From: Thuidium tamariscinum
Lineage: Eukaryota; Streptophyta; Bryopsida; Hypnales; Thuidiaceae
Reading direction: 5' to 3'
NCBI GenBank assembly: GCA_947034885.2
Contig: OX344752.2
Coordinates: 7,688,001-7,752,000 of the forward strand
DNA: 64,000 nt
Of the stretch, positions 1 through 12,564 are shown piece by piece; the first letter of the stretch is position 1; each line of letters starts with the position of its first letter. The position numbers and the translations under genes are program-made. The notes beneath the pieces were generated by a model, which saw only the letters and a program-made list of their open reading frames with translations, searched no databases and had not been told where the DNA came from.

Positions 1-173
1 TCATTGACCAGAAATCGGTGTGTGCATCGTTTAAGGATTAAGGAATCTTGAGCACCAACTATTGCCCTTGCAAAAATATGAACACGTAGTAACTTAAAAC
101 ATGAGCGTGAAGGAAAAAATTGGAAAAGGGTTCAGAACACAATGTAGAAGGAACCCCAAATGCGTGCTAATTT

Positions 174-1470
174 TTAACCTTTGAAGGATGGACTGGTGGT
201 CGTGGAAATCATGCATTTTGATGCCGTGTGACATCATTTCCTTTTAATAAGCCAAATATACTCATTGGAAGTCTATAGAACATCTTCCCTTTCCACCCCT
301 AACCATGTTTTAATGTTGAAAAAAGATGCTGAAATTTTCTTAAAAGCACATTTAGAGGTGAAATTTGATTTCTAAACCTACTCAAATAAATAAAACTTTA
401 AACTACAAAATTATTCAAAAAGAAAAGAAAAACACTTCAGTGAAAAAAATATCATTAAATTGACTCATTGTGTTTGCAAAATTGTTTTGAAATGTCAAAA
501 AACGGTGAAAAAAGTAGCAAAAAATCACATCAATGGCTAAACCTTTCTTTACTAAAATGCTTCTTAGTCACTCATTAGTTCTTGGACTAATATGAAAATT
601 GAACCACAAAAACTAGACTAGTATGCTCAACTTTTCAACAAAAATTGTTGTAAACAGACCATGTAAAAAGAAGTTATAAGTCACCAAAGTTCAATGCACT
701 CCAAAAATGGGAAGATTTTGAACTTCAAATTGCTCCCAAACATTCAAAACAACTTGGATTGACATGAAAATTTTACCACAATAACTAGAATTCAAGGCAA
801 ACAAAATCCAACAAATTTGATTGAAATCAAGCATTTAATAGAAAAAGATACAAGCCCCAAAGTTGCAACCCTAAAATGAAGTTTGGTGAACTCAAATTGA
901 ACCTGCAAGCTTTGATTGGTTTCCAAAAATTCAATACAATTTGGATTGATCTGAAAATTTTACCATAGAAACTAGACTTCTATGTGCAACTTTTCCAACA
1001 AGTTTTATTGAATTTGGACATCAGATGCAAAAGTTACAACACTTTGAAGTTGGATGCTAGACTATGTGAGGACACTTTTGGTCCCCTCGGGCGGTGAGGA
1101 GCTAATACCAAGGATGAAAACTCGGGGAGATCACTAGCAAAAGTTTAAGAAACCACATGTGATAAAAAAAAAATAGGGTCCAATATATTAATTCCACATA
1201 AAATTTGCAAAAAATAACATCTACTATAGGGTACTTAAAAAGTGAGAAATAAGATTATATGTAAAATAGGATGCCCTAAAACACCTCCATATTATAAATA
1301 GGTCATTTTATAGATAGCCCCCCCATTAAATAGGTCATTATTGCAAGTATATGCAAAATATATAAGGGAGTGAACCCCCCAAGGATGAAAAGATGCACTT
1401 CTATCCTACAAGGTAAGATTCTTTGTCATTCAAAAGACGGCAAATGTTTAGAGTGGCATTCAAGGATTAA
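174..1470. mobile_element. TTAA family 3 MITE, split by a nested insertion
   Basis: The left part (174-302) and right part (about 1377-1470) align to the two halves, reverse-complemented, of the intact 229-bp copies at 45117 and 55627. It starts TTAACCTTTGAAGGA and ends CATTCAAGGATTAA. The roughly 1.07 kb between the halves is mostly a family 1 copy (303-1105), so family 1 sequence landed in an older family 3 element. Confidence 0.7.
303..1105 (+). mobile_element. TTAA family 1 element, 5'-truncated
   Basis: Collinear with the full copy at 51006-51981 from its AAAGATGCTGAAATTTT segment to its end, which is decayed here to CGGTGAGGAGCTAA. It lacks roughly the first 200 bp. It contains the three internal modules of 160-190 bp typical of the family. 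Non-coding. Confidence 0.75.
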
Positions 1471-1550
1471 CTTGCATTGTACTTTATTTATAAGTGATCC
1501 TATTAGCAATTATTGTCTATGGAGGTCAGATTCTCAAGGGGCCATATCAA

Positions 1551-1628
1551 ATAAGAGGTTTTCTGGCCTTATTGGGAGACTGCAAGTTCTCGTATGATCT
1601 GATGTGGCAGAGAGATTGCCACATTAGA

Positions 1629-1674
<46 letters not shown>

Positions 1675-1867
1675 AAATTATTTATTTATTTATTTTTATT
1701 TTTATTTATTTTTAAATTCATTTTTTTCAGTTTATTATTATTATTTTGTTTAAAAATTCAAATTTTTTTCAATTTTTATTATTTTTTAATCTGACCAACA
1801 GAGGTTGGTTCACCGATTGGGGAACAAGGTTGAAACAGTCTCTTGTCACCCTGAAAAAACCTCTTAT
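1551..1867. mobile_element. GAGGATTT-family MITE carrying a TA microsatellite
   Basis: Ends are ATAAGAGGTTTT and its inverted complement AAAACCTCTTAT. The interior has the family's dyad TCTGATGTGGCA...TGCCACATTAGA followed by AT-rich sequence. Here the AT-rich part has expanded into (TA)n at 1631-1671. Other copies: 34271, 35069, 35349, 42773, 57755, 59718. Confidence 0.7.
1631..1671. repeat. (TA)n microsatellite
   Basis: About 20 uninterrupted TA units inside the GAGGATTT-family element. Confidence 0.95.
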
Positions 1868-2628
1868 ACTTTAAACTACTTGGAAGATGACACATGGATA
1901 TTTTTACGAAAATGGTATAATTTCTACCACATCTAAGTCTTGCACTAGAGAGTAGTGCTCTCTTCAAATGAACCTAAATAGTAAATATCTCTAGTTCACT
2001 ATTATCTTTACTAGAAATAATAGTTAAGATCATCTTTTATATAAGTAAAATCAATGTTCATAGTATAAAAAGAATAGGATATCACATACAAACTTTGTCT
2101 CGTCAATGTACGTAGAGGATAAACAAACTTTGATTTATCATCATCATTGAACTGAGGCAATATTTTTTCAAACTTATATACAATTTGAAGGTCAAAAATC
2201 TTCAATACTATTGATTTTAATATCAATATAGCATATTTCTTGAATTATTCAATCCAAAGAAGATGATGTGAACATTGTTAAAACATTTAAAGACAACAAG
2301 ATTAGTCCCTTAAGGGATTGCAAATCAATGTTTTTCTTCTACTGGTAGTATTGATGGCAAGATAGCTAATATTTTAACTAATAGTGATGCAAAAAAAAGA
2401 TCACATACACTAATGCTTCAAGTGAAAGCTTTGTTAATCATGAAAATTTGACAACATCTGCTACAAGTGTCAATAATGAGAATATCAAAATAGTGTCTAC
2501 CCCAACTAACAAATATAAGTCATGGCAACAAGAGCCAATGACAAAGATATGGATGTGTGAAAGCCACAAAGAAGAAGTTGCCACAAGCACTTATGTGACT
2601 AAGCTATCAAATCACATCACTCATTAAC
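1868..2628. other. AT-rich interval, nothing recognised
   Basis: No ORF of substance, no terminal repeats and no match to the other repeat families in the window were found. Confidence 0.5.
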
Positions 2629-3597
2629 TTAACCCCTCACCACCCAAGAGGACCAAAAGTGTCCATGGAGTCAGACTCAAAGTGCTGTAACTTTTGCATC
2701 CAATGTCCAAATTCATTGAAACTTGTTGGAAAAGTTGCGCATTCTAATCTAGTTCTTATAGAATAAATTTCAAATCAATATAAGACATATTGAGTTTTTG
2801 AGAGCCATTCAAAGTTCATAGGTTCATTTGGATGCAGCACACTGCATTGTGACTGCTGCAACTTTGGGGGATTGTATCTTTTTCATAAAATCTTTTTTTT
2901 TGATAAAATTTGTTTTTATTTGTTCCCCTCAAGGTCTAGTTATTGTGCTAAAATTTTCATGCCAATCCAAGTTGTTTTGAATGTTTGGGAGCAATTCGAA
3001 GTTCAAAATCTAGACATTTTTGCATTTCAGTCAACTTTGGCAGCTCATAACTTCTTCATACATGATTGCTTTTCAATAATATTTGTTGGAAAAGTTTCAC
3101 TTACTAATCTATTTTGTGTGGCTAAAATTTCAGATCCATCGAAGACGTTTTGAGTGACTGAGAAGCATTTTGGTAGAAGGAGCTTCAGCCACAATTGTGA
3201 TTTTTTCATCTTTTTTCACTGTTTTTTGACATTTCAAATCCATTTTTCAAACAAAATGAGTGATTTTTATGAATTTTTTTTCTACCCCAGTGTTTATATT
3301 ATGGTTTTGAATCACTTTGTAGTTTAATGTTTTTTCATTTGAGTTGGTTTAGAAATCCAATTTCACCTCCAAATGTGTTTTTAAGAAAATTTCAGCACCT
3401 TTTTTGAACACTAAAACATTATAATCTTTCAATCTATACGGTCAAATGACCCCAAATTTGTTCCACACCATCTAAAACATGCACACTACAAAATTGTACG
3501 GTTGAGATCTTCATACCTTACTCTAATTTTGACTTTTCAGACTTGCAAAGGCTGGCAGTTTTTAAGCATGGTTGGACCTTGGGCGGTAAGGGGTTAA
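2629..3597 (-). mobile_element. TTAA family 1 element, full length (969 bp)
   Basis: Begins TTAACCCCTCACCACCCAAG and ends CTTGGGCGGTAAGGGGTTAA, inverted repeats of about 18-20 bp with two or three mismatches, with TTAA at both outer edges. The body is the reverse complement of the copies at 303 and 51006. There is no coding capacity. TTAA targets with TIRs starting CCC are the known signature of piggyBac transposons, so this is best read as a non-autonomous piggyBac-like element. Confidence 0.85.
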
Positions 3598-3730
3598 AGA
3601 TGATGATTCTAAAAGAAAACAAGGAATGGTGGACTTGCATTGAAGAACTTTTAGGTATAGATTGTGCTAACTCTAAATATAATATATCAAAGTTGTAGAT
3701 TCAATTTTTAATGTCTTTAATTACCACAAT

Positions 3731-4650
3731 TTAATTCCTAAAGTCCCAAGGCCATTTTTTTTGCCAAAAATCACTCAAAATTGCTATTTCTACTATATTC
3801 ATCCAAGAAAGTAGAAAAAAAAACTTAGAATCAAACCATAAACTCTTCTACTTTACTTGTTTGAGAACATGTGGTAAAAATTTATGAAGTTTGATTTTAC
3901 AAATTGGAAGATATTAGCATTCAAGGTTGGAAAAAAAGTTTTTTTGAACATTGTCTTTCAATTTCAAATGACTTTGATTACCACTTGTAAAAAAAATTTA
4001 CACTATAGACTTTGAATTAAAAATTTGTATGTTGAAGAATTGAATTGAAAGTCTAGAATTTTTTTTAAAAACACACTTGATTTTCATTCTTTAAAAAAAT
4101 GTTAAATAGAAGTAGGTCTAAGATTGAACAAAAAACTAAATTTTAATTAGCTCTAAAATGGAATTGAAATACTATAATCCAAATGGTGAGATTGTTCTAG
4201 CAAACATGCATAACCTTGTTAGGCAATTTTTATAGAAAAAATTGTAAAAATTGCATTCAAAAATGAATATTGTAAGTTATTTTTCAATGAAAGTTGCTTG
4301 AATTGACTAAAAAATCAAGATTGACTATAATTCTTTCATCAATAGTCCAAATAGAATGTATAAAAGTTTTTACATGTACACAAAAATGTAACATTTTGGA
4401 GAATTAAGAAAAAAAAATTGACTTTTTAAAATTTTAGGAGGGCTATTGGGCCAACCTCCATTTTGGGCCTATTGTGTCATAACTTTTTCTCTCAAGCACT
4501 AATTGAAATAAAAACTATATTCCTACAAAGCCCATATGATTTTCTAATTTTACAAAAAGTTTCAAAAACTACGATGAATATTGAGTCTATACAAGCCTAT
4601 CCAAAGTTGCATTTTGGCTCTTGTAGGGCAAATGGGACTTTAGGGGTTAA
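3731..4650 (+). mobile_element. TTAA family 5 element (920 bp)
   Basis: Left end TTAATTCCTAAAGTCCCAAG and right end GGGACTTTAGGGGTTAA form inverted repeats of about 18 bp with TTAA outside. The body is homologous to 22571-23507 and to the incomplete copy running off the window from about 63505. Non-coding. Confidence 0.8.
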
Positions 4651-4872
4651 AGAGAATACTCAAATGCATCAGAATTTAATGATATATAAAATATTTTTTT
4701 TATAATCAAATACATGTTGAAATAAAAATAAGTTTACAATCTTTATATTATTTTGTTTTTATGAAGTAAGTTTAGAACTTATATTGCTCTAAATAAATGA
4801 CATTTGGTAGCATTTAGAGACATTGCCTTTTCTTCTATACATTCTTCATTTACAAATTTAATACACATATTC

Positions 4873-5450
4873 TTAACCCCTAGGGAACCAAGTGTTCATT
4901 TAATGTACGCAAGAAATCTTGGGTAGGTTCGTACAAAGTCATTTTGGGTTCAATTTTCTTGAATTTTGGACACAATGTGTAAACATGTGCCCCCTTCATT
5001 TAAATTTGATTTTTTTTCCAATCCACTATCTAGATCAAAAGTTATGCTGACCTAAACTTAGGCAACTTTGAGCAGCTTTTACAAAACTACTTTTTTTACT
5101 TTTGAGATTTGGCAGGTACATAATTCATATGATGCAAAAAGAAATTTCAGAAAAAAATCCATTGTATAGTGTAAAATTTTCATTCTAGGAATTAAAGATT
5201 GTTGGCCCTCTCAAGCAAGGTTAGAAAAAAAATTTCTTCTAAATTTGAATGTTATTATCTTTTAATCCATGTAGTCAAAGTTTTTGAAATTTTTTCCACA
5301 CATTTCTATAGCAATCTAGACATCTAGTTCAAATTTGTAAAATTGAATTATTCTTAAAAAAAATTTAAATCATTTTTTTTCACTACCCTAGAAAGTGGTT
5401 GTTTTTCACTATCATCTACTAGAAATGTGCCTCAATCCTTTAGGGATTAA
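4873..5450 (+). mobile_element. TTAA family 4 element (578 bp)
   Basis: Begins TTAACCCCTAGGGAACCAAG and ends CCTTTAGGGATTAA. The interior (AAGTCATTTTGGGTT..., GAGATTTGGCAGG...) is matched by the decayed copy at 32088-32450. Non-coding. Confidence 0.7.
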
Positions 5451-5609
5451 TATAGGCTTTAGTACCAAGACAATGGCAATGCATTTATGGGGTCTTCCAT
5501 TTTTTTGCTAATAGTAATAAGACCAAGCATATAAACAACATCTAATTGTGAAAATTGATGGTTTTTCAAAGACCTAAGAATCCATTGAATATTTAAATCA
5601 ATGAAATCT

Positions 5610-6536
5610 TTAACCCCTAAAGACCAACCTACTAAATTTGGCAATATAGCAATTTTGGGCATGTACATGTCATTGGAGATTTTCAAATTTTTAGCCCAAA
5701 TTTTAATAGAAGGTGGAGATGAGGAACATCTTTTATATGTACAAAAATCGAGACATTTGGAAATACAAGTCAAAAGATATGGCCTAATATGTTTGTTTGT
5801 ATTTTGTAATTGGGCAATTCGAGTAGATTGAAAAAAATCAATTTTTCCAAAAAGAAAAATTTGAAATTAGTTTTATTTATTTAAGTATGCATGGAAAGAT
5901 TTGAATCAATCCAGTTTGATCAATGAGTCAAAAGTTATGAGGTTTTTTTGTTTGCACGCAATTATGGATTTTCCACTGTAAAAGAAGTTTGAAGTCCTTT
6001 ATTTTACTCAATTTTCAATATTTTATGAAAAAATATAATTGTAGGATGTAGATTGTTTATTATAACATTCTAACCATTGGGATTGACATTTTTCAATTCC
6101 ACAATAAAATTCTTAACAATTTTGTATTTTGAGTTATTTGTTACTTCACTTTACTTACTATTTTTTTCCTATATGTTGTACATTCTAAACAATTTGAAAT
6201 TTTTTAAATAAGTATCCTATTTGGCTTCAATAATGAATCCAAATTGGCACAACCGTTTTGAACAATTTTTCAAATGATTGTTGCATCTAAAGTGCAGCTA
6301 CCTTATTTTCTACAAGGTGAAAAAAATGATTTTTGAGCATTCAAATGCTAATGCCTTGCAATTTACATGGTGAAAAACTTTGAAATTTTTCCACTCATGT
6401 TTTCAAACCAATTTACTAGTAGTCCTACGGTTACAAATCTCAAAAAATGTTTTAAAAAAAATTATATTGGTACTAGAAATGGTAGTTTTTGACCATTTTA
6501 GAATAAACATATATAGTCAATGAACTTAAGGGTTAA
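5610..6536 (+). mobile_element. TTAA family 2 element (927 bp)
   Basis: Begins TTAACCCCTAAAGACCAACC and ends AACTTAAGGGTTAA. Interior blocks such as AGTCAAAAGTTATGAGG and TATATGTTGTACA recur in the copies at 18921, 26535 and 41472. Short ORFs inside are not conserved between copies. Confidence 0.85.
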
Positions 6537-6574
6537 ACAATTGCCATCAATCACAGAATGTTAGGTTTCATTTG

Positions 6575-7176
6575 AGAAGATAAGCTTTTTATATATACAT
6601 GGGGGGTAGCAGGTATAACAACCCATGTGGGATTTATAATTTAGAAGTAGTAGTTTCTCAACCATTCATAGTGAAGTCTAATAGAAGTAGAAATTGTGTT
6701 AAAACTAGAATTTCAAACCTCATTAGGCATAGTAGATTAACTTATTGCAAAAAAAAATTGAACTAAGAATAGTTGTAAAATCAAGTTGAATTTTATCTCC
6801 CAAAATTTGTTTGAAATTTTGAGCCTCCAATCAAAAGTTATGAACAAATTTCATAGAGGGGTTGGAAGGGATTATTTTTTCTTAAATCCTCTTTGAAATT
6901 TGTCCATATCTTTTGAGTGGAAACTCAAAACCTAAAACGGATTCGTAGAGATAAAATTCAACTTGATTTTACAATTTTCTTTTAGTTCAAAGTTTTTTGC
7001 AATAAGTTAATCTACTATGCCTAAATGATGTTTGAAATTCTAGTTTTAATACAATTCCTACTTTTATTAGACTTGACTATGAACAATTGAGAAACCACTA
7101 CTTTTAAACTACAAATCCCATATGGGTTGTTCTACCTTCTACCACTCCATGTGTATAATTAGAGCTTCTCTTCTCC
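6575..7176. mobile_element. Foldback element with arms of about 285 bp
   Basis: The left arm (6575-6859) is complementary to the right arm (6888-7176) along its full length, with scattered mismatches and a loop of about 28 bp. Matching blocks include ACCCATGTGGGATTTATAAT against its complement near 7120, and AAGTTGAATTTTATCTC against its complement near 6950. There is no coding sequence. A transcript would form one long hairpin. It starts 38 bp after a TTAA family 2 element. Confidence 0.85.
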
Positions 7177-7530
7177 TTTTCAATCACTAAAAATTAAGAT
7201 ACATGAAGCAAATCAAAGCAAAGATTAAATTCCATGTTATCTATGTCATGTTTGTTCAATATTTTAAATTCAAAATTCCAATGCTTATTTAAGCTCCATT
7301 GCATTCAACATTGCTCTTTATGCACAATATTGACAAGCTCATGTGGAATGTCACTTGTGTTAGTAGTTATAGATGGGGAATTGAAATATACTACATCATT
7401 TTATCCTTCAAATGAAATGATGTAATATATTCTACATCATTTTGTTTTGAGAAAGGGAGTAGCATTGTGTGCTACTAAATGTTATGCTAATTGAAAGCAT
7501 TGGTACTTTAATAAAGTAATTTATGCCTTA
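7177..7530. other. AT-rich interval, nothing recognised
   Basis: No credible gene or repeat ends seen. Confidence 0.5.
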
Positions 7531-7740
7531 CTGGATGTTGCTATTATGTGAGCCTAAAAGACTATATAACTATAGTATAGGTGTTTATAGTATAGAATAA
7601 TTATAATGCAATTATGTTATAAATATCTATATAATAGATGTTTATATTTTAATTATTTTCAATGGTTGCTTTATATTTACCTATATACATACTTAAGATT
7701 CACATGCTCACATTTTCATACTCACATACTAGCATCATTG
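7531..7740. mobile_element. GTGAGCC-family short element
   Basis: The left end GTTGCTATTATGTGAGCC and right end CTCACATACTAGCATCATTG form imperfect inverted repeats. The AT-rich middle includes ACTATAGTATAGG. The same pair of ends occurs at 59031-59190 and, farther apart, at 17791-18600; a partial one is near 33585-33690. Superfamily unknown. Confidence 0.5.
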
Positions 7741-10699
7741 ATGCATGTGTGTATATTGTCATTGATTGAAATTATATAATGGTTTCTGCAAGCTTTGAAA
7801 CAATGAGAGTTATTATATGTGCTTGAAGCAATTAATATGTGTGATTGGAGAGTAAGCCTTAGCATTGTATTGGTAGACATTAACCCGTGCCTTCAAGCTT
7901 TTATTTGAATGTGCAAATTTACTCAATGAGTAAGAAGATTGAAATGCTTATGTGGTGTTGAAATCCTAGACATTTGTTACTTTGAATGGAATTGTGAGTT
8001 TATCTTGGGATTGGATAATTTTATTTCATAATTAATAACTTGAAAAAGCTATAAGTACCATTAGTATGACGACATCAATAAGAAGAAGAGAATATGTATA
8101 GAAGATACCGGTAATTGGTGCAACTTGGTAAAATGTGGATGCTTTAAACAATCATGTCATAAAGTACTATAATCTTGAACTAAAGGCTATAAATATAATT
8201 TCATAAAGGATTTAGTGATGCTTAGTTTTGTCATACTTTAAGCAATTTTCTACACTAGAAGTGCCTTGGATAATTAGATTCTTTTGGAGCAAATAGCCAA
8301 ACTGCTTTTGAGCAAAATAATAGAGAATTGCAATAAGCAAAATTATGAAGCTTACAATAGATTGATAAAGTTGTATGTACTAATCATAGTGGAGTTTGTA
8401 AAATGAAAGAGTGATGCTTTTAGCAAATATTGTGAGCCTATGCCTCGAACCTATGTATAAAAAAAGAGTTACAAATGTACCTTGAGCTTTGTATTTTGTA
8501 TACAACTAAAAGCTTGCCTTTGTTTGTTATACAAAACACTAGTCTAAGACAATGATTGCATAATTGTATTTTTGCATTTACAAAAATGAATGAAAATTAG
8601 GAATATGATAAAGAGTGTCTTTTATCTCTATCCAATGGAGTGACATACCTTTCCCATAAGTATGAAATTACAAGACATATCTATTTGAAAAGTGACTTTA
8701 GTCACATAGTGATAGACTATTTAATCTTCCTATTTAAAATCCCCTATACTAGTGGTCTTGGACTTTGTTTCAGAAAAAGCACAATCTAGATTACTAAGAA
8801 CAATAAAATTAAATAAGATTGAAGTGATTAAAATCAATGAATTATCAATAAATAGATTTAATTTTCATATAGGCACTACTTGATATGCTAAAATTTCCAA
8901 AATTATACATGAAGGCTCAAATTGCTCTTAGTGTATATTTCAATGATCCCTATGCCATTCATCCAATTAATGTTTCTGAAACATGTGACTTCAACATCTT
9001 TTGACTCTATACTAAACTTGTCAACCATTATGTTTGACTCATATGCTAGACTTTGACCATGATGCTCACAAAATTAAACAAAAAGTCCTCAAATTTACAA
9101 AATTATTTTTTAAAGCTTGGATATTTATTTACTAAAGAAATTATTTAAATATAAAATACTTTAAAAATTTTATCCTTGAAAACTATATTCTATGTTGTAG
9201 ATTTCATATGATATGCCTATAAAAAAATGGAAGGAGTTTTCCACACTCATTTTAACAAAATATACAATTTCAAAAGCATTTAATACTTGTGATTTTATCA
9301 ATTGATGGAAAAATTAATATCCATATGGATAATTGAATTTGTGTCAAGTGTATTTTTGCTACTTAAGATTGGTTTCAAAATTTACCTCATAGAAGATTGT
9401 TCTTAATCTTCTCATATGGTAGTTATCTAAACAACCACCAAATATAGGGTTTCCCCTACTTTGCCAAATGCAATGCTTAAGCTATTTATTAGATGCCAAA
9501 GGCATTGCAACCTATTTGCACAGGATCTTTGAACAAGTGAGAATTGCATTGATTATAAGAGGCCCCCAAAAGACAAAAAACCTTATATATTTTGAATAGG
9601 TAGACAAGGCTACATTTAATCTAGATTGGATCCTCAAGAATGACAAGTTCAAGTTTCTATCTCATATATCCAAATTGAAAAGGAGAAAGGTACCATCTTA
9701 GACCACCACCACTTTTGATGAACTAACATATAGGCTAAGGATGACCTTTAAGGTAGGCAAATCTAAAACCGCCTGGTCTCCAATGTCAAGCCCTAAAATA
9801 AGCCCTTCCACTATGCAATTGAGATCTGAAAATCATGCATTCAGTATTAAAGATGGTAATCAGATTGAATGAACATGAATTTGAGAAAGTTAGTGGACGT
9901 ATTACTGCATTGTCAGGGCGGATTTGGAAATAGATAGGGTTCATAATGGTAGTTGCTTACGTGGTCGAAGTTGGGTCCACTAAAATAGTACCGGAATTGC
10001 TTGAATTTGGGGTTGCCTCCGCATGCAACTAAGCCACAACAACAACCGGTTGTTGTGTTTATAACTGAATAAGTTTGAGATCCTAGTGCTCAAATAAGAA
10101 TCTGTAGAAGGTCAACCCCACCAGTGGAATATAGTTGTTCCTAGGTTCCTATGCTTGCTAACTTTCTACTCGAATACAAACTTGTTGAATTAATAATTTC
10201 TGGATTTTTTTTTAATATTGTACTACTTATAAGAAGGCTAATCTCTTCAATATGTTTTCCAATTCTCTTGAGCTCCAGAGGTTCCCTATCCTCTTAAACA
10301 GACGGGTATGGGTATGCCCACCTTAGAATTAACTCTAATGGGTAGTTGGGTAGTTGGAGAAGAAGGAAACATCTTCTTTAGCTTGAAGGCTTGAAGTCAA
10401 AAGAAAATGGAAATTAATGTTTGTACTACTAGAACTGCAACAATTAGTGTTTCTCGCAATGACACTAATTGGATTAACTTGCATAGCCACCTCAGCAGAG
10501 AAAAAGACTTGAATGAAACCCATACAGGACCAGCTAATAGTAGAAGACTGAACAGTGTAGTTGCCGAAGATAGCATCGTCCCACCAACTAGGCTTCAAAT
10601 GGTTTTAACAACTTTTCAGTTCGCTCTGATGAACCGTTGCCAATCCCAGTTTGAGCCTTCCTTCCCCAAATAGAATGTGTGGCAATATCCTCATCTTGG
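7741..10699. other. 3 kb AT-rich interval without recognised elements
   Basis: Stretches near 8080-8500 and 9480-9800 read like eroded coding or transposon sequence (mixed composition, few simple runs), but I could not assign any family. There is no ORF over 90 codons. GC content starts to rise near 9.9 kb towards the gene island. Confidence 0.4.
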
Positions 10700-12564
10700 T
10701 GCTACGGCCACTAAATGCCACTGAATTAGAATGCCTGGGCCCTGGGCTCCATATTGCCTGAAGGTGGGTCGTCCCACAGAATAGCTTTATTCGTTAGAAA
10801 AGAACCAGGTGCAGCTGCCCTTTTCAGTGTATTTAAACATAAAAGTTTGTTGTTAACTTACAAGCGTATTAACAAAGGCCAATTTAAGGCGGTGGGGTGG
10901 GGTGGGGTGGGGTGGGGTGGGGACCAGTAACACAAAAGCCCAGATGAAAAAAATCTCAGATCAGCTGTAATTTCGGGCCCTGTCAGTTCTCGGAAGCCCG
11001 GCCAGCGTGAGGGGTTATTATACAGTATCCTGAAGTCGGTTGGGGGTTTTGTCTTCTCTCTTAAGGGCATCCTCGACTGCGACCAATACGAAGTTCGAGC
11101 TGCAGCAGAAGCAGAAGCAGCAGCCTGCTCTACATAGGAGTATCACTTAAATTTTTTACTTTTATATTGGACACACATCTGAATGTACCCGTATCTCACT
11201 TCAGTAGAGTCCTCTCTGCAGACTGAAACGAGGACCAGCTTGGGAGTTCTTTCATACAGAAGAGGCATGGCAGACTTTTGTGCTCCGTCATCTCCGTCAT
11301 GTGTAGGATACGTCAGTGCGCTTTACCGCTTCAGCTTGCTGAGAAAGAAAATTACAGGCCAGAGTACCGCAGTGAGAGAGAGATGGAGAGAGAGAGAAAG
11401 AGATGGACGGAAGCTGATGATTCTGGGTTCAGATTCTTTTTCCAGCAGTTCATAATGTTCAGTTCTAGGCTCAAGAGCCACCACAGTTGCATGGCACTGC
11501 ACCCTCCATCTTCCCGCAAGTACAAGCCCTTTCAAATCTACCTTCGAATCTCCTCAGAAGGCTTCCCCCCCTCTGATTCACCCCAACACAATCTAACAAC
11601 CGCCTGGCATGGCTCTCTTCAGTTCCCGTTTCCCGAGGAGCCCTGCCGCGCTACGGATTGCCCAAGAGCGAGCCACACTGGTGGCGAAGTCACTCATCAC
11701 GAAGGGAAGCTCGCCAGGAGGGAGGGGGGGAGCTCCACACTGGTCTCGAAATTCTGAACCAAGGACTAAAAAAAGATTAAAACCCAGAACGTGTAATGCT
11801 GGTCAATGTAGTCGCTCGCGCAGACCAACCATGCCGGGAATCTAAGCCAAAGACCCAGACAGCAGACTGAAAGCTTTAGGAGACCACCACATGCACGGAC
11901 TGCCATTGCCCGACCAACATGGACCCTTGAACAACATGGACGGTTGCATTGCATCACTTCCGTCACCCTTTCCTTTGTCAGATGGGCACAAAATTCAAGC
12001 TTCAAATTAATTGGAAAAGAGAAAAGGCAACAGGAAATGCGAGGGGAAGGAGAAGGAGAAGAAGAGAAAATAATGAAGTGTGCTCTGTCAGCCTTCGGCA
12101 CAAAAGACCAATTTTCAATCGTCTAAATTGGTAAGCACACCCCACATTCGGGGGAAGGGGGAAAAAGCAGGACGAAATCAGTCGATCGGGCTCCACTATC
12201 GGACTAATTAAAAAGCTGTACAACAAAATCCTGAGTTCCATGTCTACGTCGCACCAAATACAAGAGCGGATTGATCCGTAATGCTCCCCTTGCAAAGGTC
12301 TTCCTACCCAGGATCCTCCTCTACTAATACCGTCGATTGCAATAATACCAAGCGCCGATCTTCATGAACATTGGAGTTAGCGGCGGATTCATTCCAGCAT
12401 ATCCGAATTAGTGCACCAGTTAATTGAATAGAGTGATTGTTTCTTACATGAATAGGGGTTGGCGGAGCCTTGGATCCCCATCTGTCTGTGTGGATCCCGG
12501 CTCCTGTCTGTGTGGATGGATTGTACAGGTGGTGCTGGGCGAAAGAGAGCTAGACATTGCATCA
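10700..12564 (-). other. GC-rich 3' flank of the gene, no recognised coding
   Basis: GC-rich sequence lies directly downstream of the TGA at 12565. The 3' UTR must start here, but I did not find a convincing AATAAA-type signal on the minus strand. The region includes a GA-rich tract near 11376-11405 and a G-run array at 10891-10922. Overlapping ORFs on both strands (longest 159 codons, plus strand) lack family features and look like by-products of high GC. Confidence 0.45.
10891..10922 (+). repeat. (GGGGT)n tract, G-quadruplex-prone
   Basis: About six consecutive GGGGT units form a run of G4 tracts separated by single T. This is an ideal intramolecular quadruplex sequence. It sits at the edge of the GC-rich island, about 1.6 kb past the stop codon of the minus-strand gene. 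It is not a plant telomere repeat (TTTAGGG). Confidence 0.8.

Noticed and set aside
2629-3597. Solo LTR interpretation for the element of about 970 bp
   Set aside because: Ends are long inverted repeats beginning TTAACCCC, not TG...CA, and the flanks are TTAA rather than a 4-6 bp random duplication.
10891-10922. Interstitial telomere repeat
   Set aside because: The unit is GGGGT, not TTTAGGG or TTAGGG.
11278-11757. 159-codon plus-strand ORF downstream of the gene
   Set aside because: No domain, overlaps several equally long ORFs in other frames, and runs through a GA-rich tract.
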